NCBI GenBank assembly: GCA_016800925.1
Contig: JABCPU010000719.1
Span: 1-28,834 of the forward strand
Source of the DNA: Suillus spraguei
Taxonomy: Eukaryota; Basidiomycota; Agaricomycetes; Boletales; Suillaceae
Length of the DNA: 28,834 nt
Direction of reading: 5' to 3'
Shown: in pieces, positions 8,161-17,150 of the stretch
Position numbering within the stretch: position 1 is the stretch's first letter
Layout: every line of letters starts with the position of its first letter
Made by a program: the position numbers and the translations under genes
Notes under the pieces: model-generated
What the model was told of the DNA's origin: nothing
The model's database searches: none
Seen by the model: only the letters and a program-made list of their open reading frames with translations

Positions 8161-9264
8161 AAACATTGCGAAAGGCTTTATCTCGGAATCGAAGTCACCT
8201 CAAGCCAGTGGCTTCTTCTTCGTGGGAAAGAAGAGTGGTGAACTGCGTCCCTGTCAAGATTATCGCTACATCAATGATTGGACAGTCAAGAACGCATATC
8301 CGCTCCCACTCCCTATTTCCCTTGTCGCACGTCTTCACAACGCACAGTTCTTTACGAAAATGGATATCCGGTCCGGCTATAACAACATTCGCATCCATCC
8401 TGATGATAGGTGGAAAGCTGCTTTTACCACGGAATTCGGCCTATTCGAACCTAACGTCATGTTCTTCGGCCTTTGTAATTCCCCAGCAACTTTCCAAGCA
8501 TACATGAATCGCACCTTTCAACAAGAAATCAATGAAGGATGGATGGTTATCTATATGGACGATATCTTGATTTTCTCTACGACAATGGCGGAACACCGCA
8601 AGCGAACCAGACGAGTTTTGATAAAAATACGGAAGGAACACTTGTTCCTGAAACCAGAGAAATGCACCTTCGATGCAGAAGAAGTGGAATACCTCGGAAT
8701 GATAATTCGCCCCGGACAAGTTGCTATGGATACCGCCAAGACCAAGGGAATCTCTGAATGGCCAATCCCGAAATCTGTAAAAGATGTTCGGTCATTCCTC
8801 GGTTTCTGTAACTTCTACCGCACGTTCATCTCCCATTATTCTGACATCGCCAGACCCCTTATCGACTTGACAAAGAAGGATAAGGCCTTTGAATGGTCAA
8901 CCGAATGTATGGACACCTTCGAAGAACTGAAACGACGCTTCACGTCCCAACCGGTACTCCGTAACCCTGATCCCTCCCGGCAATTTGCTATTGCTACCGA
9001 CGCTTCGCTTGTAGCAACTGGCGGAGTTCTTCTACAGACTGATGAAAATGGTGTTTATCATCCATGTGCATATCTTTCACAGTCCTTGAACCCCGCAGAA
9101 CGCAATTACCAGCTCTTTGATAGGGAACTCCTTGCCGTAATCCGGGCACTGAACGAATGGCGTCATTATCTCGAAGGAAACTCGCACCCCGTCCTGGTAT
9201 TCACCGACCATAAGAATCTTCTGTACTTTAGAAGCGCACAGAAGCTCACCCGTCGCCAAGCACG
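8127..9264 (+). pseudogene. pol: Pol, second part: reverse transcriptase and RNase H, cut by a nested LTR
   Basis: In the shifted frame the reverse transcriptase continues: [20 protein letters not shown], the palm Asp in [15 protein letters not shown], and the catalytic IYMDDILIF (YMDD at 8552-8563). The thumb and connection region follows ([16 protein letters not shown]). The RNase H domain follows with [22 protein letters not shown] and [11 protein letters not shown], giving the expected acidic residues. The reading frame runs into the solo LTR at 9265 within RRQAR and resumes beyond it in the same frame, because the inserted LTR plus duplication is 480 bases. It would copy the genomic RNA into cDNA if restored elsewhere in the family; this copy cannot make full pol. 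Confidence 0.92.
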
Positions 9265-9739
9265 TGTTACAATCGTACGTGCCCCTATTCATTTTCTTAC
9301 CTCATTTACTGTGTATATTACATAACATGACTCTGACTCATATGCTCAACGCATCTGTACTATAGTTGACTTCCTTCTTTGGATACGCACTTACGTTCTC
9401 ACACTTCTCTTGGTCTGTGCGCACATATTGGCCTATTTAAGCACAGTGTACTTGTAGTAGATTCGCTACTTTAATCTTACTGGGTTTTACCTGGAATCTC
9501 CTTCGCTTAGGTTTCCAACCTAAGTCGTCTTGAATCATCTCTAAGTCTAAGCACTCCTTAGCCTTAGTCTTTATTCTCGCGGATACCTCTTGGACTTATC
9601 CTCGAGGCTGAACCCTTGATCGTACTCGGAACGCGTTCCTTGTACTTTCACCTCGTCCTCTTCTGGACGTTGTAAGAACTCCCAGCAGACCGCGTGTGTC
9701 TTCTCACTGTCGCTGGTGACGCCACCCCAGTTCGTAACA
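9265..9739 (+). mobile_element. Nested solo LTR inside pol
   Basis: 475 bp, TGTTAC to GTAACA, same orientation as the host element. It is flanked by GCACG at 9260-9264 and 9740-9744, a clean 5-bp target duplication, so it is an independent insertion reduced to one LTR by recombination. It differs from the host element's LTRs at a dozen or more sites (for example CTTACCTCATTTACTGTG near its start), so it belongs to a different lineage of the family. Confidence 0.95.
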
Positions 9740-11356
9740 GCACGTTGGCAATTGATTTTGTCTATTTATGACATCGAACTGCATCATGTTGCAGGTACTA
9801 AATTAGCAGTACCGGATGCACTATCCCGCCGACCTGATTATGATTCTGGCAAAGACGATAACTAGGACCAGACCCTCCTTCCTGACGCTCTATTCGTTCG
9901 TCTTATTGACACCGACTTGAAGGATGTGCTATCATCCTCTGACCCCCTCGACGACCCTGTCTTCAAGACGGCATCTGACGCCCTTGATGGCGTGTGCCTG
10001 CCTCCTATGAAATCGGCACTCTCCGACTGGAAGATTGAGGAGAACGTCCTCTATTTTAAGAATCGCGCTTATATCCCACCAGCGCATCGCTCCGATATCC
10101 TGAAAAGGTATCATGATCATCCTACCGCGGGACACCCCGGTAGATTCAAAACTGAAGAACTCGTAAAACGAGAAGCCTGGTGGCCTGCAATGGGCTCTTA
10201 TATTCGGAAATACGTTGAGGGTTGCGCCCTTTGTCAGCAAATGAAAGCGGATACTCATCCCGTTCGACCCCCGCTTACGCCGATTCCTTCGTCGGCTGTT
10301 CGCCCGTTCTCCCAAGTCTCTGTTGACCTTATCACTGACCTCCCTGTCTCTGGAGGCTTTGACAGTATCATGGTCGTGGTAGACCATGGCCTTACGAAGG
10401 GGGTAATTATTATCCCTTGTTTGAAAACTATCACGTCAGAAGGTGTGGCCAAGCTATTTTTAAAACATGTGTACCGACGATTTGGACTCCATGACAAAGT
10501 TATCTCGGATCGAGGACCGCAATTCCTATCTCGCTTCTCAAAGGAACTTGCCCGACTTCTCGACTATGTCATCGCTCCATCCACGGCTTACCACCCGCAG
10601 ACTGATGGTCAAACGGAAAGGCTCAATCAAGAACTTGAGACATATCTACGCATTTATTGTCGCAACAACCCTGAAGATTGGGTAGAACACTTACCAATCG
10701 CCGAATTTGTCCACAACCACCGAAAACACGATGCAAGGAATGCATCACCCTTCTATTTGATGATGGGATATGAACCACGCGCCATCCCTCACTTGATCCC
10801 GGATTCATCCGTCCCCGCAGCAGAAGATCGAGTACGATCTCTGCAGAAGATAAGAGAAGAAGCAATCGCCTGTCACAACATTGCTATGCAGACAATGGCC
10901 GAACGATCCCGAGGAGATAAGTACATCCCATGGAAGATCGGAGACAAGGTTTGGCTATCCGCCGCCAATCTTAGACTTAAACTCCCATCAAGGAAATTGG
11001 CACCGAAACGATACGGACCTTTCCCGATCATCGACGTCTTATCACCCATCACGTTCACACTAAAGCTTCCTCCGCAATGGAAGATTCACCCTACGTTCCA
11101 TGCTTCTGTCTTATCATCCTATAGCGAAACAGACGTACATGGACCGAACTTTCCTGAACCCCCACCTGATATTATCGAAGAAGAAGAAGAATATGAAATC
11201 GAAGCAATTCTTTCCCATAAAGGAACCGGCAATCGCCGACGTTACCTTGTTTCATGGAAGGGATACTCATCGGGAGATAACGAATGGCTCCCAGAAAAGA
11301 ATCTGAAGAACTCCGCTCGAATCCTAAATGCTTATAAGAAGCAACATACCCTCTAA
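9740..11356 (+). pseudogene. pol: Pol, third part: RNase H end, integrase and chromodomain
   Basis: The frame from before the nested LTR resumes (RWQLILSIYDIELHHVAG, VPDALSRRP, the usual end of RNase H) and meets a TAG at 9863-9865. Beyond it the frame is open to 11356. Integrase follows: an HHCC zinc region (DHPTAGHPGRF then CALCQQMK), and a catalytic D,D,E core (SVDLITDLPV; VISDRGPQF; YHPQTDGQTERLNQELE). A GPY/F-type C-terminus (KLAPKRYGPFPI) leads to a chromodomain (YEIEAILSHK, YLVSWKGYSSGDNEWLPEKN) at the very end. The chromodomain would steer integration toward marked chromatin. The single TAG could be lethal or read through. A separate product starting at the ATG at 9917 is conceivable but not typical of the family. 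Confidence 0.92.
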
Positions 11357-11409
11357 TTATCCCCCAGTCAATCAACCGCATTAGCACTTGATCAACTATC
11401 AGCATCGAA

Positions 11410-12879
11410 ATGTCTTTCCCCACTGCCTACATCACACCCGTCGTCGCTGCCACCAATGACTCCAATTCTGAAACTGACCAATACGGAAACCTCACCACAG
11501 AAATTGACAACTCCACTTACATCGAAGCCGCCATCCTTTGCGAGGGACATGCCCTTGAAATCGAAAGAATCCTTACTGAACGAGGCGCTTTCCCCGCCCT
11601 ACTCCTCGTCAACATCATCCGTACCGCAGCACTCATCGAAGTCACCGCTAAGGATATTACGGAAGCCACTTACCGACACCGCTTCTTACATCTTCAAAAA
11701 CGCATTCGCGCTTACGCTATGCTGCTGTTTCCCACCTCTTTTAAAAATGATGTTGAAGAAGCTATTCATATCATTGCCGAACGTCGAGCAGGCGTTGCTC
11801 GACCTCCCTCTCCGCAGGAAGATACGCCACTTCCTATTCCAGCACCCTCATCTTCGCGTGTTTATTCTAGTCTTGACGCCTTTACTGGCTTATATACTGC
11901 TGTCCAAGAGATCGGACAACTCACCGACAAAGTTGTTGAAACGATCCAGCAATCGGTTGCTGAAACCAGAGCAGCTAGAAATTTAGTGGAAGAAGCTATC
12001 ACCGACTTACAACAAACGCAGTCAAACCCTGCATCTCCTCGAACCCCATCTCCAATTCAGCGACCAACTTCACCGCCCCCGATTACAGTCACCCATGAAC
12101 ACCCAGCATGGCTATATGAACCATGCACAGAGGAACAGTATGAGGCCGCTAAATTGCTAGGTATCTCCGCCACTGAGTTGGTAACCCTCGGCCCTCGACT
12201 TCGCGACCTCCATATTCATCCCCCTATGTCTATTCCACCGTCATTCGGCCCTATGGATCCCGTTTCACCAGTCTTAGTAAAAGACTTCGGTATCACATCT
12301 CCCTCTTCATCCACCGAACTCCTTGCGGCTGCCGAACGAGAAGTCACACCGGATCTCCCTATATCAGCATACACTTTGTCCTCTGTTCAACAGGCGCAGC
12401 TTAAGCGGCAGAACACCCTTGCCTTAAAACGTATGACGAAGAAAAAGGGAAAGAAGCGCGCTAGATCCACTAGCCCCACGCCTATCATTACCCCGTCTCC
12501 TTTACGCAAGGTCTCTTCTAACCCTGACGAAAACATGAAATGCCGCGTCTGTGGATTACTAGGACATCGTCAAAAGAACTGTGCAGAATATCAGTGCAAG
12601 GTTTGCAGATATTGGTCGCCCACTCATTTATCCCTCTACTGCCCCAACCGAGTTGGGCCCCCTCCCTTCGAATTAACTTGGAAAGATGAGGGGTTCTATG
12701 ATGCACTCCGCGCTTGGGAAAAGCAGCTTGACGATGAACATATCCGCGCAGAGAAAAGAAAGGACTCCAAACGACGCGCTGGCTTGGAGGAAGCTAAGTA
12801 TATGATGAGTGGATCCTTTGCTGATGAAGACCATGAATGGAGTGACGATCCAGTCTACTATGCGAACCAAGATGAGTGA
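11410..12879 (+). CDS. ORF3: extra protein with two tandem zinc knuckles
   Basis: 489 residues, intact, lying between pol (53-base gap) and the 3' LTR (33-base gap), where other elements may carry an env-like gene. It has no signal peptide or transmembrane segment, so it is not env. An acidic N-terminus with helical stretches (IEAAILCEGHALEIERIL) and a probable coiled coil (about residues 160-205, VQEIGQLTDKVVETIQQSV) precede a Pro/Ser-rich linker. A basic cluster (KRMTKKKGKKRARS, about 340-353) could be a nuclear signal. The knuckles at 12541-12642 are CRVCGLLGHRQKNC (CX2CX4HX4C) and CKVCRYWSPTHLSLYC (CX2CX6HX4C). The tail is charged (EDHEWSDDPVYY). The knuckles suggest RNA or DNA binding, perhaps nucleocapsid or chaperone work. 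The ATG has A at -3. How it is translated (spliced or separate RNA) is unknown. Confidence 0.85.
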   Translation: MSFPTAYITPVVAATNDSNSETDQYGNLTTEIDNSTYIEAAILCEGHALEIERILTERGAFPALLLVNIIRTAALIEVTAKDITEATYRHRFLHLQKRIRAYAMLLFPTSFKNDVEEAIHIIAERRAGVARPPSPQEDTPLPIPAPSSSRVYSSLDAFTGLYTAVQEIGQLTDKVVETIQQSVAETRAARNLVEEAITDLQQTQSNPASPRTPSPIQRPTSPPPITVTHEHPAWLYEPCTEEQYEAAKLLGISATELVTLGPRLRDLHIHPPMSIPPSFGPMDPVSPVLVKDFGITSPSSSTELLAAAEREVTPDLPISAYTLSSVQQAQLKRQNTLALKRMTKKKGKKRARSTSPTPIITPSPLRKVSSNPDENMKCRVCGLLGHRQKNCAEYQCKVCRYWSPTHLSLYCPNRVGPPPFELTWKDEGFYDALRAWEKQLDDEHIRAEKRKDSKRRAGLEEAKYMMSGSFADEDHEWSDDPVYYANQDE

Positions 12880-12900
12880 AAGTCGGTGACTTTCAGTGTA

Positions 12901-12912
12901 ACACGGGGGTAA
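12901..12912 (+). promoter_or_regulatory. Possible polypurine tract
   Basis: ACACGGGGGTAA lies directly before the 3' LTR, where plus-strand DNA synthesis is primed. It is short and not pure purine, so the call rests mainly on position. Confidence 0.4.
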
Positions 12913-13385
12913 TGTTACAATCGTACGTGCCCTATTCATTTTCTACTTCATTTACCTTGTATATTACGTAACATGACTCTGACTCCTATGCTCAACGCAT
13001 CTGTACTATAGCTGCCTTCCTTCTTTGGATACGCACTTACATTCCCACGTCTCTCTTGGTCTGTGCGCACATATTGGCCTATTTAAGCACAGTGTACTTG
13101 TAGTAGATTCTCTACTTTAATCTTACTGGGTTTTACCTGGAATCTCCTTCGCTTAGGCCTCCAACCTAAGTCGTCTTGAATCGTCTCTAAGTCTAAGCAC
13201 TCCTTAGCCTTAGTCTCTATTCTCGCGGATACCTCTCGGACTTATCCTTGAGGCTGAACCCTTGATCGTACTCGGAACGCGTTCCTTGTACTTTCACCTT
13301 GTTCTCTCTTGAACATTGTAAGAACTCCCAGCAGACCGTCTGTGTCTTTTCACTGTCGCTGGTGATGCCACCCCAGTTCGTAACA
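12913..13385 (+). repeat. 3' LTR of the chromovirus
   Basis: 473 bp, TGTTAC to GTAACA. Compared by eye with the 5' LTR it lacks one C in the CCCC near its start and has two substitutions near its end (GACCGTCTG and GTGATGCC). It is followed by GATAG (13386-13390). Confidence 0.95.
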
Positions 13386-13592
13386 GATAGACAGGTCGAA
13401 ATGTCTGTCGGAAATTGTACCAACCATCGACAGTAGTAGGAACGTGCACTGGCCAAAGGTGGATTCCACTGCAACCAGGACATTGCAATCATGCAAAAAA
13501 GACAATGATACAGTGGAATCAAGACTTGCGTCATTGATGCAAATAACAGCAGGAATGTCGGCAAAAGATCCGAGGACTTTGTGAGGAAACAT
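13384..13592 (-). other. Unrecognised small open frame in the insertion target
   Basis: On the minus strand an ATG at 13592 opens 69 residues (MFPHKVLGSFADIPAVICIN onward, with FLHDCNVLVAVESTFG in the middle). Before the chromovirus inserted, it would have ended at a TGA immediately beyond the GATAG site. The middle loosely recalls the nucleotide-sugar-binding end of some glycosyltransferase-like proteins, but this is too weak to name. It may be an exon remnant or chance. Confidence 0.2.
13386..13390. repeat. Target-site duplication GATAG (right)
   Basis: Matches 5259-5263 on the other side of the chromovirus. Confidence 0.9.
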
Positions 13593-13616
13593 AAGTAGTC
13601 GATGACTAACAAATCA

Positions 13617-13762
13617 GATCAATGTACACAGACAAGTTCAAAATCGTGCAAACCAAACACCACCAACAGATGTGTTTAGGGCCGGGTTGGATCGATGTAC
13701 ACAGACAAGTTCAAAATCGTGCGAACCAAACATCACCAAAAGACGTGTTTAGGGCCGGGTTG
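13617..13762. repeat. Two-copy 73-bp tandem duplication
   Basis: gatcaatgtacacagacaag at 13617 recurs as gatcgatgtacacagacaag at 13690, and both copies continue to gtgtttagggccgggttgg with a few substitutions (period 73). The following bases to 14160 hold a hydrophobic minus-strand frame (14049-13711) with no recognisable family, which I leave unassigned. Confidence 0.85.
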
Positions 13763-14165
13763 GATTTTCCACCAAAAACATTGGCGATGAGGTTCACGGC
13801 CATGGCACGGAAAAACCCACTACTGATGAGCGGGAATCCCACGCTTAAAATATTAGGTGTAAGGGTGCTGACAAATAAAGGATGCACAGAAAGAAAGATA
13901 TAAATAGAGTTACACCAAATATAGCCAGGTAGCCAATAGAAGGGAAGGAAGTAAGGTACAAGCGTGACTAAGCTTGATGGAAGCCAAGAACCAGGACCGG
14001 CAGCTGCTAGGTAGGATCCTCCACTGATACATCGCTGATACATCACCACTATACCTGCTAGTTATCCTTTGCAGTACAATGATTCATGTATTACCTTTAC
14101 ACTGACATTACTAGTCATATAATGTATCATTATCACAGTATAGCCTGGTTTCAGCTCTGAATCAT

Positions 14166-14531
14166 CACCTTTTAGCGAATGCGTGAGTTCCAGGAGACGC
14201 GCCCTTCTTCGCCTTTGAAACCAACACCGGGAGTTGGGCACCAATGATACATGCATGGTTTCTGAACCGCTGCAACGAAATTTGGAAAGGGGCGGACTTG
14301 CCAGAGTTGTCAGGACACTGTTTCAGGATTGGGGGTGCCACTGAGCTACTTCTCAGGGAAACACCCCCGGACATAGTTGCCATGCAAGGGAGATGGAAGT
14401 CGAGGGCTTTCCTTGAATATTGGTGCAAGATTGATTCAATCCTTCCCCTGTTTGTTTCATCCTCCCTTTCAGATCCCTGTATATTGATGGTTCATTCTTC
14501 AATGAGCTCGTTTTCCCGTCGTTACCAGTAG
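14166..14531 (+). pseudogene. Tyrosine recombinase C-terminal fragment
   Basis: The frame reads GDAPFFAFETNTGSWAPMIH and then SGHCFRIGGATELLL, VAMQGRWKSRAF and LEYW. That is the C-terminal catalytic block of tyrosine recombinases: His and Arg of HxxR (HCFR), the His/Trp position (GRW) and the Tyr nucleophile (EYW). A TGA at 14184-14186 interrupts the frame upstream (LLANA, stop, VPGDAP), and the N-terminal part with the first catalytic Arg is not found. Such enzymes in mushrooms belong to Crypton-like or other tyrosine-recombinase mobile elements. This is a dead fragment, ending in a non-homologous tail at 14531. Confidence 0.75.
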
Positions 14532-15015
14532 AACTCTATACACATGTTGTCGTTGCACTGTGTTTAATTGTATGGTTACTTTCGCATCCTCAGTTGGGGG
14601 GTCGCGTTCTGGGGTAGCATTATTGTTTTACCCTGGACACGACCGATGTGAGCTATGCTTGTCATGGGTAGGGTCATGTTTCCGGCCAAGACCTTCCTGC
14701 TACCTCACACTCGTGGATTTTCGGTTCTTACTCGTGTTACATGCCACTTGTCTCCGTACTCTCGCCTCGGAGCTCTAGATTACGCGTCTCTTTAATATTT
14801 ATCACATTTGGCGGTTTGCGCACAGGTCATGTGACATGATCTTTGTATCACGCGCAAAACTGTCCTTATTTTCAGAGACGGCACTAATCCCGTACTAAGG
14901 AGACATGGCTGCACTCACTGGAGTCAAAAACCAAAACCAAAACCCCCCCAAAAAAAAACCTTATAAAACTTGTCCGAATGTCTCAAATAGAGACGTCAAG
15001 TCAAAGGGCAGATAC
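14532..15015. other. Intergenic, nothing recognised
   Basis: There is no gene-like frame. A run of aaaacc-type units passing into C and A runs (about 14925-14962) is low-complexity DNA. Confidence 0.4.
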
Positions 15016-15075
15016 GTGCGATCTCAGAGCCTGATTGGTCACGCGTGCACATGACTTCGTGCTCTGAGATCGCAC
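15016..15075. repeat. Perfect 15-bp inverted repeat, 30-bp loop
   Basis: GTGCGATCTCAGAGC (15016-15030) is the exact reverse complement of GCTCTGAGATCGCAC (15061-15075). The loop contains ACGCGTGCAC. It could be the terminus of a small foldback element or a hairpin-forming RNA; no T-run follows. Confidence 0.8.
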
Positions 15076-15199
15076 TACCTGGTCTCCAGCAGATGAGAAA
15101 ATAGTAAGCGGAGGTTCTATGCAGAGCTGTATGTATAGATGGAACCAAGCTAGGGAGTTGGAATACTGTACAGTGCTGTACAGCTCTGCACAGGCTGTT

Positions 15200-15322
15200 T
15201 TAGTTTACTGATGCAGCTTCCTCAACATCTGAGAGCTTTGTGCACGACTTTCCAAATCGCCGTAACTTTTGCTTCTTCGGGGCTTCTTGCTTGGTCTTTC
15301 CCGAGGCTTTCGCCACTGACAT
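15200..15322 (-). other. Small basic open frame, 40 residues, uncertain
   Basis: The ATG at 15322-15320 begins a Lys-rich peptide (MSVAKASGKTKQEAPKKQKL) ending ...VEEAASVN at the TAA 15202-15200. Composition is protein-like, but it is too short to judge and has no recognised family. It may be a remnant exon. Confidence 0.2.
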
Positions 15323-15448
15323 ATCTTAGGAGACGGACGGCAGAGAGGGAACAAATTCGAGACTCTTACTGAGTTGGATGTAGTATAGATATCATATAAA
15401 ATAATAATTCTAGATTAAATTGAAACATAGACAGTTGCATAAATTGAC

Positions 15449-15492
15449 GATTCAGAATCGAGTGAATCGACTCCAGTACTCGATTCCGAATC
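15449..15492. repeat. Inverted repeat, 15 bp with one mismatch
   Basis: GATTCAGAATCGAGT at 15449-15463 pairs with ACTCGATTCCGAATC at 15478-15492, within a short stretch rich in the word GAATCG. No associated gene. Confidence 0.6.
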
Positions 15493-15560
15493 AGACCTCA
15501 AAATCGTTTGCTGAATCACCTGACTGAATCGTCGTTCGAATCGTTAACTTTGACTGTCAC

Positions 15561-16134
15561 TATTGACTTGCCTCACGTTCATTTCCATAGAGATGCTGAC
15601 CTAAAATGCATATGCTACTTTGCGTCGCAATGTGATCCTTCGTATACTTTGGCAACTCCATATTAGTTGGTAGTGGCCGGAGTGAACTCGGTTTCGGAAA
15701 ACCGACGCGGGAGTTGGGGGGCCGGGACATCAAACACGGTGTAGAAGCGCTGCATGGATACGTAGCCATTAACAAAGTCATAGTGCCCTTCGCCAATTCG
15801 CGCGCCAATGTCGCGAACAATGGGATATATTAAATCCTGCTGACCACCAATCAAGGCGCTGATAGCACGAGGCCAGATTTGGGCGTTAGGGTGAGAGTGA
15901 AGATTTCCTGTGCAAAACGGTGAACAAGGGGTGTGAGTGCTAACAGAATCGACGTACGCCGTCAATTTTGAAATTCAAGTTCCCCAGGGCACTGTACTGA
16001 TTGCTGGTAATAACGAGAAGTCCAGTTGCAGGATCGTATTGACCGACGGTTGCAGCCTGGCCTGTTTACCCATAGTTCGAATGTCGCCATTAATGTATTG
16101 ACTTGCCTCACGTTCATTTCCATAGAGATGCTGA
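15561..16134 (-). repeat. Left arm: 535-bp unit with aspartic protease 3' end, inverted
   Basis: Nearly identical, in reverse orientation, to 17151-17697. Its two ends repeat each other: 39 bases beginning tattgacttgcctcacg at 15561-15599 recur at 16096-16134, a spacing of 535. On the minus strand it encodes the C-terminal exons of a pepsin-like protease: ATVGQYDPATGLLVIT, a 50-base intron (15957-15908), then PNAQIWPRAISALIGG, RDIGARIGEGHYDFVNGYVS and MQRFYTVFDVPAP, ending ...TPATTN. It has neither catalytic Asp, so it is a gene fragment. Confidence 0.88.
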
Positions 16135-16459
16135 TCTATTATGAATCCTTGGTAGAACGTCCGCGTCAGTGCTAAAACTATTGTAGTGATCATTGCTAAG
16201 GAGAGCGACGTCCAAGGTTCTCCCGGTTGTCGACTCTAGTGTACTGCGAAAAAGGCGATGTGAATTCACCCCTGCTAGTAAACTTGGGTGAATTAGCATG
16301 TGATGGTTGGAGGCTCATTTTTGGGGTGTGAATTTGGGGACATAGGATTCACCGCGATTGAATTTCCATATTAATATCAATATCATACAGATTCCAGAAC
16401 GAAAAGCTCATCTATATCAAAATTCAATAGTGGCACCGCTTCGATCCTAATATGAAATA
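16135..16459. other. Spacer of the inverted repeat, unassigned part
   Basis: It holds a short minus-strand frame (16299-16114) of no recognisable family and an AT-rich stretch. Nothing can be named. Confidence 0.35.
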
Positions 16460-16465
16460 TTAACT

Positions 16466-16956
16466 TACCTCGATTACAACAGAAACAGCAAATGCTGTTA
16501 CCTTTCCCGTCCCTATTGCGAGACTCTCTCGTTGTTCTAGTCTGCAAATCCCATACAAACCATTGTTAGGTGGTGTGATATGAAAACCACGGTCCTTGGC
16601 AAGTGTCCTGGTGAGGATCTTCCTGCTGCTGGTCGGAAGACTCGACTTAGTAACCGCTGACTCGTCACAAAACCTGCTCATGTGACATGTGACAGGAAGC
16701 GCCAGGCCAACGCATCTGCCAACATGCGTCCATGTAAGCTTGCTTCCAATCTTTCCAATGTCATGATTCCTAGTCCGCTTGTGGGATTGTCGCTGGTTTC
16801 TGTAGCGGACCCCGAAAATTCTTTGATGTTGGGAAGGTTGCATGAGGGATGATTCAGGGATGAAACTGTAGCGGCAGGAGGGTCATTTTCATTTTCCTTC
16901 TGAGGATGCTCTGAGCTTTCATGGGTGATGTGACTTGCCACTGAGCTATTATCCAT
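16466..16956 (-). other. Possible broken gene, unrecognised
   Basis: Two overlapping minus-strand frames look partly protein-like. From 16956 a 92-residue frame (MDNSSVASHITHESSEHPQK start, polar, then MTLERLEASLHGRMLADALA) ends at 16678. A second frame (16843-16460) ends in an apparent 5' splice site, ATCGAG followed by GTAAGT near 16466. They may be parts of one spliced or frameshifted gene. No known domain is seen. Confidence 0.25.
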
Positions 16957-17011
16957 TTTTAGAGGTTTTCCAACAGTCGCGCTTTGTGTATTGTGCTGGC
17001 ATTGTGTGTGA

Positions 17012-17127
17012 GTCTACAGAGTGTCGAGACTCGGACATTTGATGTGATGCGACGCGACGCGACGCATTTTTATGGGTCTACAGAGTGTCATTTGATATGA
17101 TGCGACGCGACGCGACGCATTTATTAT
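17012..17127. repeat. Two-copy repeat with (GACGC)n core
   Basis: gtctacagagtgtc at 17012 and 17076, each followed by atttgat(g/a)tgatgcgacg and a short GACGC run ending in cgcatt. The first copy has about 14 extra bases (gagactcggac part). The core ATGCGACGCGACGCGACGCA is identical in both copies and CpG-dense in an otherwise AT-richer setting. Confidence 0.75.
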
Positions 17128-17150
17128 GCTCACTCAGCGGCAAATCTTCG

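Larger units (their letters stand above)
5264..13385 (+). mobile_element. Full-length Ty3-type chromovirus with three ORF regions
   Basis: The order is LTR (5264-5737), self-priming site, gag, pol (protease, RT, RNase H, integrase, chromodomain), an extra ORF3, and LTR (12913-13385), flanked by GATAG. The total is 8122 bp including a nested 475-bp solo LTR and its 5-bp duplication. The two LTRs differ by about two substitutions and one single-base gap, so the insertion is recent. Pol is not functional as read: there is an extra A near 8121-8126, a TAG at 9863-9865 and the nested LTR at 9265. Gag and ORF3 are open. The integrase-chromodomain order and the self-priming signature place it with fungal chromoviruses related to Tf1, sushi and Maggy; that placement rests on motifs, not on a tree. 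Confidence 0.93.

Noticed and set aside
11357..12912. Env-like gene before the 3' LTR
   Set aside because: The protein there has zinc knuckles but no signal peptide, transmembrane segment or glycoprotein-like region.
13217..13612. Minus-strand frames crossing the 3' LTR
   Set aside because: They run from the LTR into the flank across the insertion boundary and so cannot be ancestral genes.
13711..14049. Hydrophobic 112-residue minus-strand frame
   Set aside because: It contains the tandem duplication and matches no membrane-protein family I know; composition alone is not enough.
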